From JBGOTP01 sp963717075 (GTDB taxonomy: Bacteria; Acidobacteriota; Vicinamibacteria; Vicinamibacterales; CAVVIG01), in contig CAVQVI010000026.1 in the NCBI GenBank assembly GCA_963717075.1, positions 118,528-182,527 of the forward strand: DNA of 64,000 bases, given 5' to 3'. Below are positions 24,587 through 33,755 of this stretch, piece after piece; position 1 is the stretch's first letter; every line of letters begins with the position of its first letter. A model generated the notes under the pieces. It worked only from the letters and a program-made list of their open reading frames with translations. It was not told where the DNA came from and did no database searches. Both the position numbers and the translations under genes were made by a program.

Positions 24587-25899
24587 CCGAACAGACGAAC
24601 AGATTGCGCGCTACGGATCCGGCCGTCGGGATCCCATTTGCGGCGGACCCGAAGAAACTCAGCGAGACGCGGCTCCATGGCTCGAAAGTGTTCGGGGCGG
24701 GTGAGCGCGTCCTTCGCAAGGTAGACGCGCCCGCCTTCAGCGATCACGAACTCGTTCAGTCGATCGACGAGCGCCTGAGTACCGGCACGCATGGGAATGT
24801 CGAGGGCAATCGAAATGCCGGGCTTCGGGAACGATAGCATGCCCTCCCCTTCGGGGCCGCAGTCCTTGATGACGCACAGAAACGACGCGCCGCCGCACTC
24901 TGTCACCAACTCGAGTAGTCGGCGGGCGCCACCGGGCCGGCCAGACGCGGGAAGCACGCTTTGGTGCTGCGTGAACCCTCTTCGACCGTATAGCCGATAC
25001 CACTCACCGAACGAGTCGAGCGGATAGAAGAACGTGGTCGGCGAGACGATGCGCCGCTTCATCCGGCGCGGGTGCCGTCTGAAGATGGCGGCGTTGAACG
25101 CGCGGGCGGTCAATCGTCCCGACAGTGCGCCGGGCATCATGAACGGCACCGTCAAGGGAGACCGAAGCGCCGGAAACGTCTTGGGTGCTTCACCCGGCTC
25201 CGCCCATCGCCCCCGGTAGAGAATGCCGCGCCCCATCTCGCGGCCCTGTGAGAGACAATCGATCCAGCCGAGCGTCATGGGCCAGGCGGCGGCAGCGGCC
25301 TTCAGTCCGTCGAGGAACACGTCGATGTTGGCCACACGCTCCGTTTCCTGAAGAATCCACGGCGACGGCACCCGTGTGAGCCGCACGGTGACGTCGAGGA
25401 TATGACCCGTGAGGCCCATCCCGCCGATCGTCGCCCGGAAGAGATCGGCGTGCTCCGTCGCCGAGCAGGTGACGATCGACCCATCGGCGACACGAATTGT
25501 GAGCGCCACGACATGCCGGCCGAAGCAGCCTTCGACATGGTGATTCTTGCCGTGCACATCCGAAGCCACCATTCCGCCGAGCGTGACGAATCGGGTGCCG
25601 GGCGTCACCGGAGTGAAGAACCCCCTGGGGAGCAACACCCGATAAAGCTCGTCGAGCGAGAGCCCAGCTTCAGCGTGGAGAATCGCAGTGTCTGGGTCGA
25701 AGGATCGAATCCGATTGCCGAGGATTGTGCCCGCGACACTTGAATCGCCGGCAGCCGGTAGTGCGGCATCACCGTAGGCCCGACCCAGGCCGCGCGTGAG
25801 CGACGCGTTCAGTGTCACGCGCTCGAGATCTTCTGAACGAACCTCATAGCCCGACACAACGGGCACGTGGCCCCATCCCGAGAGCGTTGGAGATGGCAT
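24580..25899 (-). CDS. DprE1-like FAD-dependent oxidase
   Basis: This is the oxidase half of a DprE1/DprE2 epimerase acting on a polyprenylphosphoryl pentose. The 439 residues start with an FAD-binding domain (RGLGRAYGDAALPAAG, TPVTPGTRFVTLGGMVASDV, HGKNHHVEGCFGRHVVALTI, TIGGMGLTGHILDVTVRL). The C-terminal sugar-oxidase-type domain includes GGRVYLAKDALTRPEHFRAM and EFLRVRRKWDPDGRIRSAQS, the last closely resembling actinobacterial DprE1. ATG 25899 lies 3 bases after the stop of the UbiA gene. In mycobacteria this makes the arabinose donor for wall polymers. Here the context suggests a donor for EPS. Confidence 0.87.
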   Translation of the reverse strand: MPSPTLSGWGHVPVVSGYEVRSEDLERVTLNASLTRGLGRAYGDAALPAAGDSSVAGTILGNRIRSFDPDTAILHAEAGLSLDELYRVLLPRGFFTPVTPGTRFVTLGGMVASDVHGKNHHVEGCFGRHVVALTIRVADGSIVTCSATEHADLFRATIGGMGLTGHILDVTVRLTRVPSPWILQETERVANIDVFLDGLKAAAAAWPMTLGWIDCLSQGREMGRGILYRGRWAEPGEAPKTFPALRSPLTVPFMMPGALSGRLTARAFNAAIFRRHPRRMKRRIVSPTTFFYPLDSFGEWYRLYGRRGFTQHQSVLPASGRPGGARRLLELVTECGGASFLCVIKDCGPEGEGMLSFPKPGISIALDIPMRAGTQALVDRLNEFVIAEGGRVYLAKDALTRPEHFRAMEPRLAEFLRVRRKWDPDGRIRSAQSVRLFGW

Positions 25900-25901
25900 C
25901 C

Positions 25902-27339
25902 TCAGACAGCCGACAGTGCGACGGCTGCCGCGATCGCGGCAATCACATAGGTCACAGGGTCCAACGCCACAGCCACCACCGGATCATCGTGCATCTCGTG
26001 GCGATGTGCCTTCAACCATGTTCTCGTCGCCCAGTAGAGCAGCAGCGGGCAGATGAGCAGCAGGCGCTCGGGATGGGAGTAGAGGCGAACGATGTCGGCA
26101 TTGTTGGCGTAGATGGCAAGAACCACTGTGGCAAGAAATGCCGACGAAAGACCGGCGGAATGGAGCCACGCGGCGTCGTCCGTTCGATATCCCCGACCTG
26201 GCACTTCAACGATGCCCTTGCCTTGGTGCTCGCTGACTTCGATGAAACGCTTCAGGAATGCGAGGCTCAAGCTCACAAACAATGTGAACGCCAGCAGCCA
26301 GGTGGAGACTGGAATACTCCCCGCCATTCCGCCGGCGAGCACGCGAATGACATAGAGACCAGCGAGAACCATCACATCAAGAACCGGCTCGCGCTTGAGG
26401 CGTATCGAGTAAGCCGCGGTCGTCATCAAGTAGATGCCGACAACCACAACGAACGAACCCGACAGAAAGAGCGCCGCTAGGCCGAAACCGATGATCCACG
26501 TCGCAAGGACGAGGAACACCCCCGCTATTATTGGAAGCCCGACCTGAGGCAAACGGCCGGCTCCGTTTTCGGGAGTGCCGGCGGTCCGCCGCCACGTCGA
26601 GCAGATCGTTGAGCACATATCCGCCCGATGCGCAGATCGAGAAGCTTGCGAATGCCAGGGCTGCCACCCACGCCGACTCCCTGTTCAGGCTGTGCGCAGC
26701 CAGGACCGGTACAAAAATCAGCAGGTTCTTCAGCCACTGATGCGGCCGCAGGGCTTTCAGGACTAGGCGCGCCCGACTTGTCAACCGTGGTTCCTTCGTA
26801 CCCAGGGTACGCAGATTCGGCACTCGGGCGATCCTGATCGAAGTCGTTGTGATCGCGTCGGCGGCACATTCCCAGCAGGGGATATCTGCGCGACCGTTGC
26901 CGATATAGTCGAAATTGCCGACTCCAAACCGGCTGGACAATGACGTCGCCTTGGCTTGACCTTTCAAGTTTGTCACGCCGTCGCTGGCCATCACATCGAA
27001 AAAGATTCCCAGGTGCTTCGAGACACCCGCGGCCAGCGACTCGTGAGCTGCGGTGGCGAGCACGACGCGGCGTCCGCGCGAGTGCTCACTATTCACGAAC
27101 GCCAAAACCTCCGGCCGATAGGGCAGAGTGGCAAAATCGACCAGCGCCGCGTCCGCGAGCTTCTGCTTGAGGCATGCCCGACCTCGGAGGAGCCAAATGG
27201 GAGCGCCAAGAAGCCGCCAGGGAGCGTGTCGGAGCACCGAAACAAAACTCTCCCAAAGGAGGTCTGTGGCGACCAGTGTCCCGTCCAGATCAACACACAG
27301 AACACGAGATGATGCGGCTGTTGTCACAGAAATTCGCAT
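25902..27339 (-). CDS. HAD phosphatase-UbiA prenyltransferase fusion, frameshifted
   Basis: Domain 1 (about residues 1-195) is a HAD-like hydrolase with CVDLDGTLVATDLLWESF and LATAAHESLAAGVSKHLG. Domain 2 is a UbiA prenyltransferase with LRPHQWLKNLLIFVPVLAAH, the Asp-rich NDLLDVAADRRHSRKRSRPF, and hydrophobic helices to the end (VYVIRVLAGG-type, YLMTTAAYSIRLKREPVLDV). Decaprenyl-phosphate phosphoribosyltransferases belong to this family, and the HAD part could remove the 5-phosphate. The frame changes once at about 26540-26560, just after RPFASG. ATG 27339 is preferred; the in-frame ATG 27381 adds 14 residues. Position directly before the DprE1/E2 pair supports a polyprenylphosphoryl-pentose pathway. 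Confidence 0.84.
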
Positions 27340-27446
27340 CTGTGCTCCGCAAGACTCGGTCCGATCCCGGGCCCGAGCCATCCCAGGTTATCTTGGGCAA
27401 GTCTTGGAAGCCGATCCGGAAAAGTCTCGCTGAAGGGCGACTTTCT

Positions 27447-28418
27447 TTACTCGAATGCAGGACGTTTGGTCGCCTCTTCGTTCATCCACTCGACGAAGCG
27501 CCGAACGCCGACCTCGTAGTCCGTTCGCGGGTGGTATCCCAATAGCTTCTGAGCCTTTTCCAAGCCCGCCCATGTTTGGGGAACGTCCCCGGGCTGTTCA
27601 GGCAGACGCTCGATCCTGGCGGATACTCCGAGGACTCGCTCGAGCCCGGCGATCATCTCACGGAGAGTGATCGTCTTGTTGTTGCCAAGGTTGATGACTT
27701 CGTATCGCGTGCGATCGTAGTCCAAGGCTCGTCTAATGCCTGCGATGACATCGTCAATGTACGTGTAGTCGCGTCGCGTTGAACCGTCTCCAAAAACTGG
27801 GATGGGCTCGCCGGCACGCATCAGGTGAGCGAACTTCGAGATGGCGAGGTCCGGTCGCTGTCGCGGCCCGAACACGGTAAAAAGTCTCAACGCGATGAAC
27901 CGCATGTTGAACAGATGGCTGTACACATGGCCGAGCAGCTCCCCGCTGACTTTCGTGCTCGCGTACGGGCTGATCGGCTGCAGAACGTGATCGTCCTCCC
28001 GCCACGGCACCCGAGGGTTGACGCCGTAGACGCTGCTGGACGAGGAGAACACGAACTGCGGAACCTGTCGCTCGCGTGCGAACTCCAGCAGGCTCTGCGT
28101 TCCAGCAACGTTGACATCCTGATAGACGCTCGGATCCGCGATCGACGGCCGGACACCGGCCTTGGCGGCCAAATGCACAATCGCCGCATAGTTGCCACCT
28201 AACTGTTCGCGTACGGCGGCAAGATTTCTGAGGTCTCCTTCGACCAGACGCCAATTCGGATGGCGCCGATGCGCGTCGATGTTCCGTTCCTTGGCGGCTC
28301 TGGAGTAGAAATCGTCGAAGTTGTCGAGGGTCGTTACGTGATAACCGTCAGCCAGCAGTGAATCGACCAGATGGCTGCCAATGAAACCGGCGCCACCGGT
28401 CACGAGCACTCGGGTCAC
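27447..28418 (-). CDS. NAD-dependent nucleotide-sugar epimerase/dehydratase
   Basis: The 323-residue extended SDR has the NAD motif RVLVTGGAGFIGSHLVDSLL, VHLAAKAGVRPSIADPSVYQ, catalytic Ser in FVFSSSSSVYG and Tyr-x3-Lys in PYASTKVSGELL, then FGPRQRPDLAISKFAHLM and DYTYIDDVIAGIRRAL. It resembles UDP-glucuronate or UDP-glucose 4-epimerases; the exact substrate cannot be read. Its start overlaps the stop of the UDP-sugar dehydrogenase gene by 4 bases, so it may act on that enzyme's uronic-acid product. Confidence 0.88.
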   Translation of the reverse strand: MTRVLVTGGAGFIGSHLVDSLLADGYHVTTLDNFDDFYSRAAKERNIDAHRRHPNWRLVEGDLRNLAAVREQLGGNYAAIVHLAAKAGVRPSIADPSVYQDVNVAGTQSLLEFARERQVPQFVFSSSSSVYGVNPRVPWREDDHVLQPISPYASTKVSGELLGHVYSHLFNMRFIALRLFTVFGPRQRPDLAISKFAHLMRAGEPIPVFGDGSTRRDYTYIDDVIAGIRRALDYDRTRYEVINLGNNKTITLREMIAGLERVLGVSARIERLPEQPGDVPQTWAGLEKAQKLLGYHPRTDYEVGVRRFVEWMNEEATKRPAFE

Positions 28419-29797
28419 TGGGGCGCGGTCTCCAGGCTGGAAGCCGGCCGGCGCGGTCCGCCGAGTCGAAGGACGTGGGGGCCAGGTTTTCGGATCGCGT
28501 TCCGCGTATCCACAATCACCTTGCCGGCCCGTTGCAGGTGGTCGTAGTCGAACAGTGCATGATCCGTCACAACGACAATGCAGTCGTACGCGCCCGTCGC
28601 AGCAGCGTTGAGATCGACATGTTCAAGATCGACGCCGTTCTGCCAGAGTTTCCCGGACAGTCTGGGGACATGCGGGTCACTGTACGAGAGCACGACCCCG
28701 CGTTCCAGGAGCAGGTGCAACAAGTCGAGGGCGGGAGATTCCCGAGTATCGTCCACGTTGCGCTTATACGCCACCCCCGCAATCAACACCTTCGACCCGT
28801 TCAGGGGCAATTTGATGCTGTTCAACGCATCCGCGACGAGTGATACCGTGTAGTGCGGCATGGCGCTGTTGACTGCGCCCGCCAACTCGATGAAGCGCGC
28901 CTCGAAACCGGACTGGCGAGCCTTCCACGACAGGTAGAACGGGTCGATCGGAATGCAGTGCCCGCCGAGGCCCGGACCGGGATAGAAGGGCATGAAGCCG
29001 AAAGGCTTGGTCGCAGCGGCAGCCACGACCTCCCAAACATCGATGCCGAGCCGGTCACACATCAGCGCCAATTCGTTGACAAGACCGATGTTGACCGCCC
29101 GGAAGGTATTTTCGAGCAGCTTGACCATCTCTGCGACGCGAGGAGAGCTGACCGGCACAATCGTCTCTACGGCGCCGGCATAGAGTGCGCATGCCAGCTC
29201 CGTGCACGCCGGCGTCAGCCCCCCTATGACTTTCGGGATATTCCGCGTGTGGAATGCCGCGTTACCGGGGTCGATACGTTCCGGAGAGAACGCCAGAAAG
29301 AAATCCTTGCCAGCCCTGAGCCCGGATTTTTCGAGAATAGGCAGCAGCAGTTCGTCAGTGGTTCCTGGATAGGTGGTGGACTCCAGCACGATCAGCATGC
29401 CCGGATGCAAGCGCACCGCAACGGCTTCGGCCGCCGAGACAATGAAGGACAGATCCGGGTCCCTGGTCTTCCGCAGGGGGGTCGGTACGCAGATGTTGAC
29501 GGTATCGAGATCGGCCACAACATCGAAGCTCGTGACGGCTCGCAGCAAGTGCGCGGCCTGGAGCTCCTTGACGTCCGTCGCGGCGACGTCGTCGATGTAG
29601 GAGCGGCCAGCGTTGATGGCGCGGACCTTCTCCGGATCGAGATCGATCCCTATGGTCGAGAAGCCGGCGCGCGCGAACTCCACGGCAAGCGGAAACCCAA
29701 CATAACCAAGACCCACCACGCCAGTTCTCGCGCGGCGGGACTTGATCAAATCGAGAAGCGTGGCTGCCCCTTGTGAAGCTGTAAAGTGGCTCATCAT
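28415..29797 (-). CDS. UDP-sugar 6-dehydrogenase (WbpA/UDP-GlcNAc dehydrogenase type)
   Basis: The 460-residue enzyme oxidises C6 of a UDP-sugar to a uronic acid with NAD. Visible are GVVGLGYVGFPLAVEFARAG (about residue 26), ESTTYPGTTDELLLPILEKS, FFLAFSPERIDPGN, KLLENTFRAVNIGLVNELAL, catalytic Cys in GPGLGGHCIPIDPFYL and VLIAGVAYKRNVDDTRESPA. The STTYPGTT and SPERIDPGN segments favour the WbpA branch (UDP-N-acetylhexosamine dehydrogenase) over Ugd. ATG 29797 follows a leaderless-looking, AT-richer gap. It is the first gene of the minus-strand sugar operon. Confidence 0.9.
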   Translation of the reverse strand: MMSHFTASQGAATLLDLIKSRRARTGVVGLGYVGFPLAVEFARAGFSTIGIDLDPEKVRAINAGRSYIDDVAATDVKELQAAHLLRAVTSFDVVADLDTVNICVPTPLRKTRDPDLSFIVSAAEAVAVRLHPGMLIVLESTTYPGTTDELLLPILEKSGLRAGKDFFLAFSPERIDPGNAAFHTRNIPKVIGGLTPACTELACALYAGAVETIVPVSSPRVAEMVKLLENTFRAVNIGLVNELALMCDRLGIDVWEVVAAAATKPFGFMPFYPGPGLGGHCIPIDPFYLSWKARQSGFEARFIELAGAVNSAMPHYTVSLVADALNSIKLPLNGSKVLIAGVAYKRNVDDTRESPALDLLHLLLERGVVLSYSDPHVPRLSGKLWQNGVDLEHVDLNAAATGAYDCIVVVTDHALFDYDHLQRAGKVIVDTRNAIRKPGPHVLRLGGPRRPASSLETAPQ

Positions 29798-29973
29798 CGT
29801 TGCGATCCTACACTCAATCCTTTTCTAGGTAGTTTTCTCCTCAGGAGAGGGTTTTTGTCATCGTCCCGCTGGGCAATCCCAACAGTAGCCGCGTGTGCAT
29901 CCTTGTGAACTTCCGGCGGAATCAGGCTGTCAAATCGGGTAAGTCTGAGGGATTCGTCGAGCAGGCGCGCGCA

Positions 29974-29989
29974 GGGCAACGCGCTTGCA
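29974..29989 (+). promoter_or_regulatory. Weak candidate sigma-54 promoter before the pseudo-receiver gene
   Basis: GGGCAAC-GCGC-TTGCA matches TGGCACG-N4-TTGCW at 9 of 12 defined positions with the -24 GG and -12 GC in exact spacing. The predicted start point (about 30000) leaves only a few bases before ATG 30006, which weakens the call. Confidence 0.3.
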
Positions 29990-30005
29990 GAACTGTAAGA
30001 GACAG

Positions 30006-30699
30006 ATGAGTCCGCATCCACGGGTCCTTGTCGTTGCACCGACAGGCGGCATCACGAGAACGCTGGCGCCAAGCCTTCGGGCCGCCGGCTTCGAGCCAGA
30101 CGTCGTGAGCGACTTCGCCTCGGCCAAAGAAGCTCTCGGAACGGGCCCCGATCTCCTCATCACCGAACTGAAGCTGGGCGCGTTCAACGGGCTGCATCTG
30201 GCCATCCGTGCAGGAGCCCAGGGGACGCCGACCATCATCATCGGGGAACCCGATCCAGTTCTCGAGGCCGAGGCAAGACGGCAACACGCGAGGTATCTCA
30301 CGTCGCTGGCGAATCACGACGAGATCGTAGGCATTGTCACAGAACTTCTATCGACGGTCAGGCACACCAGGCGATCGCCTCGCAAACAAGTACCCCTGCT
30401 CGACGCGTTCGTGAACGATCTTCCCGCGCGCCTTCTTGATGTGAGCTATGAGGGGCTGCGGCTCGAAGCCGCAGAACACACGTCGGGCGCATTGCCCCCC
30501 CATTTCACTGTCCATCTCCCTGTGTTCAATTTCTCGTGCGTCGTCCAGCGTGTTTGGACAGCACCGCTACCGAGCGACGACGCCGCGGCCAGTGGCAGCA
30601 TTTCGTGCGGCGCCGAGTTGACGATGGATAAGCGTGGACACCGCACTTACCTGGCGGACGCTAGTCGACGCAATGCCCGGCCTGGCCTTCGGTGCCTAG
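30006..30699 (+). CDS. Pseudo-receiver plus PilZ-like protein of the EPS locus, frameshifted near the 3' end
   Basis: Residues about 5-120 have a receiver-like fold (RVLVVAPTGGITRTLAPSLR, DLLITELKLGAFNGLHLAIR). The acidic pocket after the first strand is missing, and the phospho-acceptor Asp is Glu (LLITELKLG). Residues about 125-205 look like a PilZ domain (RKQVPLLDAFVNDLPARLLD, VSYEGLRLEAAEH, FSCVVQRVW), though the RxxxR motif is not obvious. The frame switches at about 30620-30630, and the natural ending LTWRTLVDAMPGLAFGA stops at 30699. Start ATG 30006. It may tie c-di-GMP or protein signalling to EPS control (inference). It is convergent with the sigma-54 activator gene, overlapping by 4 bases. 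Confidence 0.65.
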
Positions 30700-31866
30700 C
30701 TGTCGGGCGCCGCACCTTTCCCGCTCCCTCCCAGATCGGGCCGAAGCACACGGAACCGCTGGAACGGGAGGTGACACTGGTGTTTGCGCAGGACGCTCAT
30801 GAACCGCTTGTAGTCGTCCGGCGGCATGTTGAAACAGGCGACGAGCATCTTGTAGTTCCCGCGCGTGTGTTCGAGACCCAGGCGGACGAGTTCACGGAGA
30901 TCATCGCGCGTCAAATCCCGTGTCATGAAGGGTTCGTAGACACACGCCCAGAAGGACTCTCCCCGCAGTAATCATTCGCTGGAATAAGCGTTCGGCCAGC
31001 GGTTCGGCGTGTTCGTGCGGCTCTGAGGCTGGTAGCGGGCGGCGCTCCCTCCAGATTTCGACCGGGAGATCGTCTGGACCGATCAGGTGGTTGTGGCGTC
31101 GGAGCACCAGCCGTTCCGCGACGTTCTTCAGCTCGCGCACATTGCCAGGCCAGGAATAGTCCACCAACCGCGCCACCGCCTCCGCTGTCAACTCGGGCTC
31201 AGGGCTGCGGTGCACGAGGGCGGTTTCCTTGAGAAAGTGACCGAGCAGCACCGGAATATCTTCACTGCGTTCCCGGAGCGGCGGCACTTCGACATGGATG
31301 ACATTGAGCCGGTAGTACAGATCCTCGCGGAAGGTCTTGTCCGAGATGCGCTCCAGCAGACGACGATGTGTGGCCGTAATTACCCGCACGTTGAGCGCAG
31401 CTCCCTGTCGATCCGAGCCGACGCGCTGAATTTCGCCCGTTTCGAGGAACCTGAGCATGAGCGCCTGCATGCGCAGGCTCATCTCGCCCACTTCGTCCAT
31501 GAAGATGGTGCCGCCGTGCGCCATCTCCAGCCAGCCCCGTTTGTCGCGGTAGGCGTCGGTAAAACTGCCCTTCACGTGACCAAACATCTCGGTTTCCAGA
31601 AGGGAATCCGGGAATCCTGCGCAGTTGATGGTGACGAGGGGTCCAGACCCGCGGTGGCTGCGCTCGTGAATCAGACGAGCCACAACTTCCTTGCCGACCC
31701 CGCTTTCCCCTGTTATCAGTACCTTCGCATCCGAGCGCGAAGCGTATTGAATGTCTTCTTCGATGGTGCGGATGGCGGCGCTGATACCCACCATCGTCGT
31801 CGGCTTGGTCATGAACGGCCTTGAATCACGGACGTCGAGAGGACTGTTTGGTACTAATGATGCCAC
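30696..31866 (-). CDS. Sigma-54-interacting AAA+ activator with GSFTDA loop, frameshifted
   Basis: This EBP-type activator has no receiver or sensor domain. The AAA+ core starts almost at the N-terminus: Walker A ITGESGVGKEVVARLIH (53-60), then MFGHVKGSFTDAYRDKRGWL, where the sigma-54 contact loop is GSFTDA (100-105) instead of GAFTGA, Walker B GGTIFMDEVGEM, and FREDLYYRLNVIHVEVPPLR. The frame changes at about 30955. ESFWACVYEPFMTRDLTRDD and the helical C-terminus (GNYKMLVACFNMPPDDYKRF) continue to 30696 and would be the DNA-binding part. It is divergent from the EPS export genes with a strong sigma-54 promoter match between them. Confidence 0.85.
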
Positions 31867-32044
31867 AAGAGACTATTCTTGCTGCTGTTCGATCCAAGAA
31901 GTCAATCCTATTATCGACAATTGTTCTTCGTTTGATGCCCATATGCAAGCAGATGACGAAATCCGTCCTGGATGCCAAGGTACGGGTTCAGGTGACAAAC
32001 GGTCATGGAAGTACAGACAACCTGGCCCAAAATCCCATGTAATC

Positions 32045-32060
32045 GAGGCACGCTAGTTGC
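32045..32060 (+). promoter_or_regulatory. Sigma-54 (-24/-12) promoter of the EPS export genes
   Basis: AGGCACG-CTAG-TTGCG matches TGGCACG-N4-TTGCW at all positions except the first and last; GG (32046-32047) and GC (32058-32059) are exactly ten bases apart. It lies 43 bases before the small ORF at 32104 and about 180 bases from the start of the divergent sigma-54 activator. The 31867-32044 stretch upstream is visibly lower in GC than its neighbours and is the likely enhancer region; ACAATTGT at 31917-31924 is palindromic. Confidence 0.7.
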
Positions 32061-32103
32061 GAGGAGAATCCTAGGGCGCAAGAAAACCAGAGGCTTCCCC
32101 AAC

Positions 32104-32328
32104 ATGAACATTCGCTTTACGTCATCGCTTACGTCTGAAGACGAGAACAACCTCGCTCCGGCGCTAATCCAGACCGTGTCGAGCATTCTCGAGTTCCTGC
32201 CGATCGCGTACATGATCCGCATAGACACATCAGACTCACAGGTCTATCAGCACTCGGGCACCGGCAGGGGGTCGAACCCGCAGCCGACGTCCGCACGGAT
32301 GGGTGGTCTGGTCCAGTCGCGGTTCTAG
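32104..32328 (+). CDS. Small conserved-looking hypothetical protein, first gene after the sigma-54 promoter
   Basis: A 74-residue frame starting MNIRFTSSLTSEDENNLAPA and continuing LIQTVSSILEFLPIAYMIRI has coding-like codon use and an amphipathic helix-strand pattern. It lies 43 bases downstream of the sigma-54 promoter and before the ExeA-type ATPase. The end of the frame (TGRGSNPQPTSARMGGLVQS) looks less protein-like, so a frameshift around 32260 is possible. No family is recognised and no function is assigned. Confidence 0.45.
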   Translation: MNIRFTSSLTSEDENNLAPALIQTVSSILEFLPIAYMIRIDTSDSQVYQHSGTGRGSNPQPTSARMGGLVQSRF

Positions 32329-32675
32329 TGGTTGGCCAGGGTCGATCTTCGTCCCTATCAGTTTTCCTGGATTCTCGTAGCGAAATGCCAGGCAAAATAG
32401 GGTCGAAGTGTATAGAGTCGGGGACTTTCGTGGAGCGGGTTAAGCCTTTCCAGCCTGGAGGCGTTTTTCGCCGAAACCGAAAATGCTGGCTCACATGGCA
32501 ATTAAGTCAGCTCTGGAGCGGACTACAGTCGCGGAAAATGGCGCAGGGCGTCGGTTCTCGTTGAAAAGCGCGTTTCTCACAGGTGCCAGGGCCGAGCAAG
32601 ACGGCAGAAGTCTTGCTGAATCAGGGACGTCGGCGTATTTTTGAACGAGACGCCCCTAATTCGAAACGAAATCTC
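32329..32675 (+). other. Untranslated spacer before the ExeA-type ATPase gene
   Basis: No convincing gene is seen in these 347 bases. Short palindromes such as GGCG-TTTTT-CGCC (near 32460) are present. GAAAAGCGCGTTTCTC at about 32565 resembles GAAGAGCGCGTTTCGC inside the 23.7 kb palindrome. The open frames on the minus strand lack protein-like composition. Confidence 0.4.
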
Positions 32676-33731
32676 ATGTACCAGGACTTCTTCGAACTCG
32701 ACGAGCTGCCCTTCGAGCTGACGCCAAACCCCAGGTATCTGTTTCTGACGAAACAGCACCGCGAGGCGTTGAGCACACTGGAATACGGCCTGTTCAGCGC
32801 AAAAGGCGTCACGGCGCTCGTCGGAGAAGCCGGAACTGGCAAGACCACTCTCCTTCACGCGGCGCTTGAATCAGAGCGGTGCCGGAACGTCAGCTGCGTG
32901 CACTTGATGAACCCGACGCTGACCCGAGACGAGTTCGTGGAGATGTTGTCGTCCCGGTTCGGGCTCAGCTCCCGCGCGAGCACTTCGAAGACCGTGATGC
33001 TTCAGGAGCTCGATGCGATCCTTCGGGATCGGCGGACTCGGGGACAGATTACCGCGCTCGTCATCGATGAAGCCCAGAGCCTGAGCGGCGAGCTGCTCGA
33101 GGAAATCCGGCTCCTGGCCAACAGCGAGACCGCGACCGAGAAGCTGCTGCCGCTGGTGCTCGCCGGGCAACCGGAATTGAAAGATCGCCTCAATGAAACC
33201 GGGTTGCGGCAGTTGAAACAGCGCGTCACGCTGCGCTGCGAGATCACGTCGTTCACTTACCAGGAAACGGCCGCATACATCGCTCAACGCATCAGAGTCG
33301 CTGGCGGAGATGCCATCCGGCTCTTCACGCGCGAAGCGGTCATCCTGATCCACGAGCGGTCCGCCGGCATTCCGCGAACGATCAACGTGATATGCGACAA
33401 CGCCCTGCTCACGGCTTGCGGGCTCGGCAAGACGCGCGTCGATTCCCGCATGGTGCTCGAAGTCGCGCGCGACTTCGATCTCGAGGAGGCCCGAGCCTTC
33501 AATCCCGGTTCTTCACAGGTGGACCGGGATACGCCTCAGCCGGAGCCAGCCGAGCTCGCCCCGGCAGTTCGGGATATCGCTGTCAACACGTTCATCCAGG
33601 ACCCGGTGCCAGGTGAGGCACCACCGGAACCCGCGGCCCACGACGATGGGCGCGTGCTCGATGGTCGTCGTCGCGAAATATTCGCTGCACCCACAAAATC
33701 CCCGCGGTTCTCGTTGTTCGGCAGGCGCTGA
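32676..33731 (+). CDS. ExeA/XrtA-associated type AAA ATPase of the EPS locus
   Basis: The 351-residue ATPase resembles ExeA/GspA-like ATPases found beside EPS and exosortase loci. Visible are MYQDFFELDELPFELTPNPR (the typical N-terminus), Walker A in VGEAGTGKTTLLHAALESER, Walker B ALVIDEAQSLSGELLEEIRL, sensor region LVLAGQPELKDRL and QLKQRVTLRCEI, and a Pro/Glu-rich C-terminal tail from about residue 285. ATG 32676 is the conserved start; the frame is open 93 bases further upstream. It has no transmembrane helix, so it is likely cytosolic and supports polymer assembly. It is followed by the Wzz-like gene 25 bases later. Confidence 0.82.
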   Translation: MYQDFFELDELPFELTPNPRYLFLTKQHREALSTLEYGLFSAKGVTALVGEAGTGKTTLLHAALESERCRNVSCVHLMNPTLTRDEFVEMLSSRFGLSSRASTSKTVMLQELDAILRDRRTRGQITALVIDEAQSLSGELLEEIRLLANSETATEKLLPLVLAGQPELKDRLNETGLRQLKQRVTLRCEITSFTYQETAAYIAQRIRVAGGDAIRLFTREAVILIHERSAGIPRTINVICDNALLTACGLGKTRVDSRMVLEVARDFDLEEARAFNPGSSQVDRDTPQPEPAELAPAVRDIAVNTFIQDPVPGEAPPEPAAHDDGRVLDGRRREIFAAPTKSPRFSLFGRR

Positions 33732-33755
33732 TCACAGGCCGCAGGTCAAAATAAG

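Noticed and set aside
30006..30971. Full 322-codon reading of the pseudo-receiver frame
   Set aside because: Beyond about 30630 it runs antisense to the sigma-54 activator; the natural ending is in another frame, stopping at 30699.
32129..32494. 121-codon minus-strand frame in the EPS promoter region
   Set aside because: Arg/Ser/Pro-rich and antisense to the better small ORF; no family pattern.
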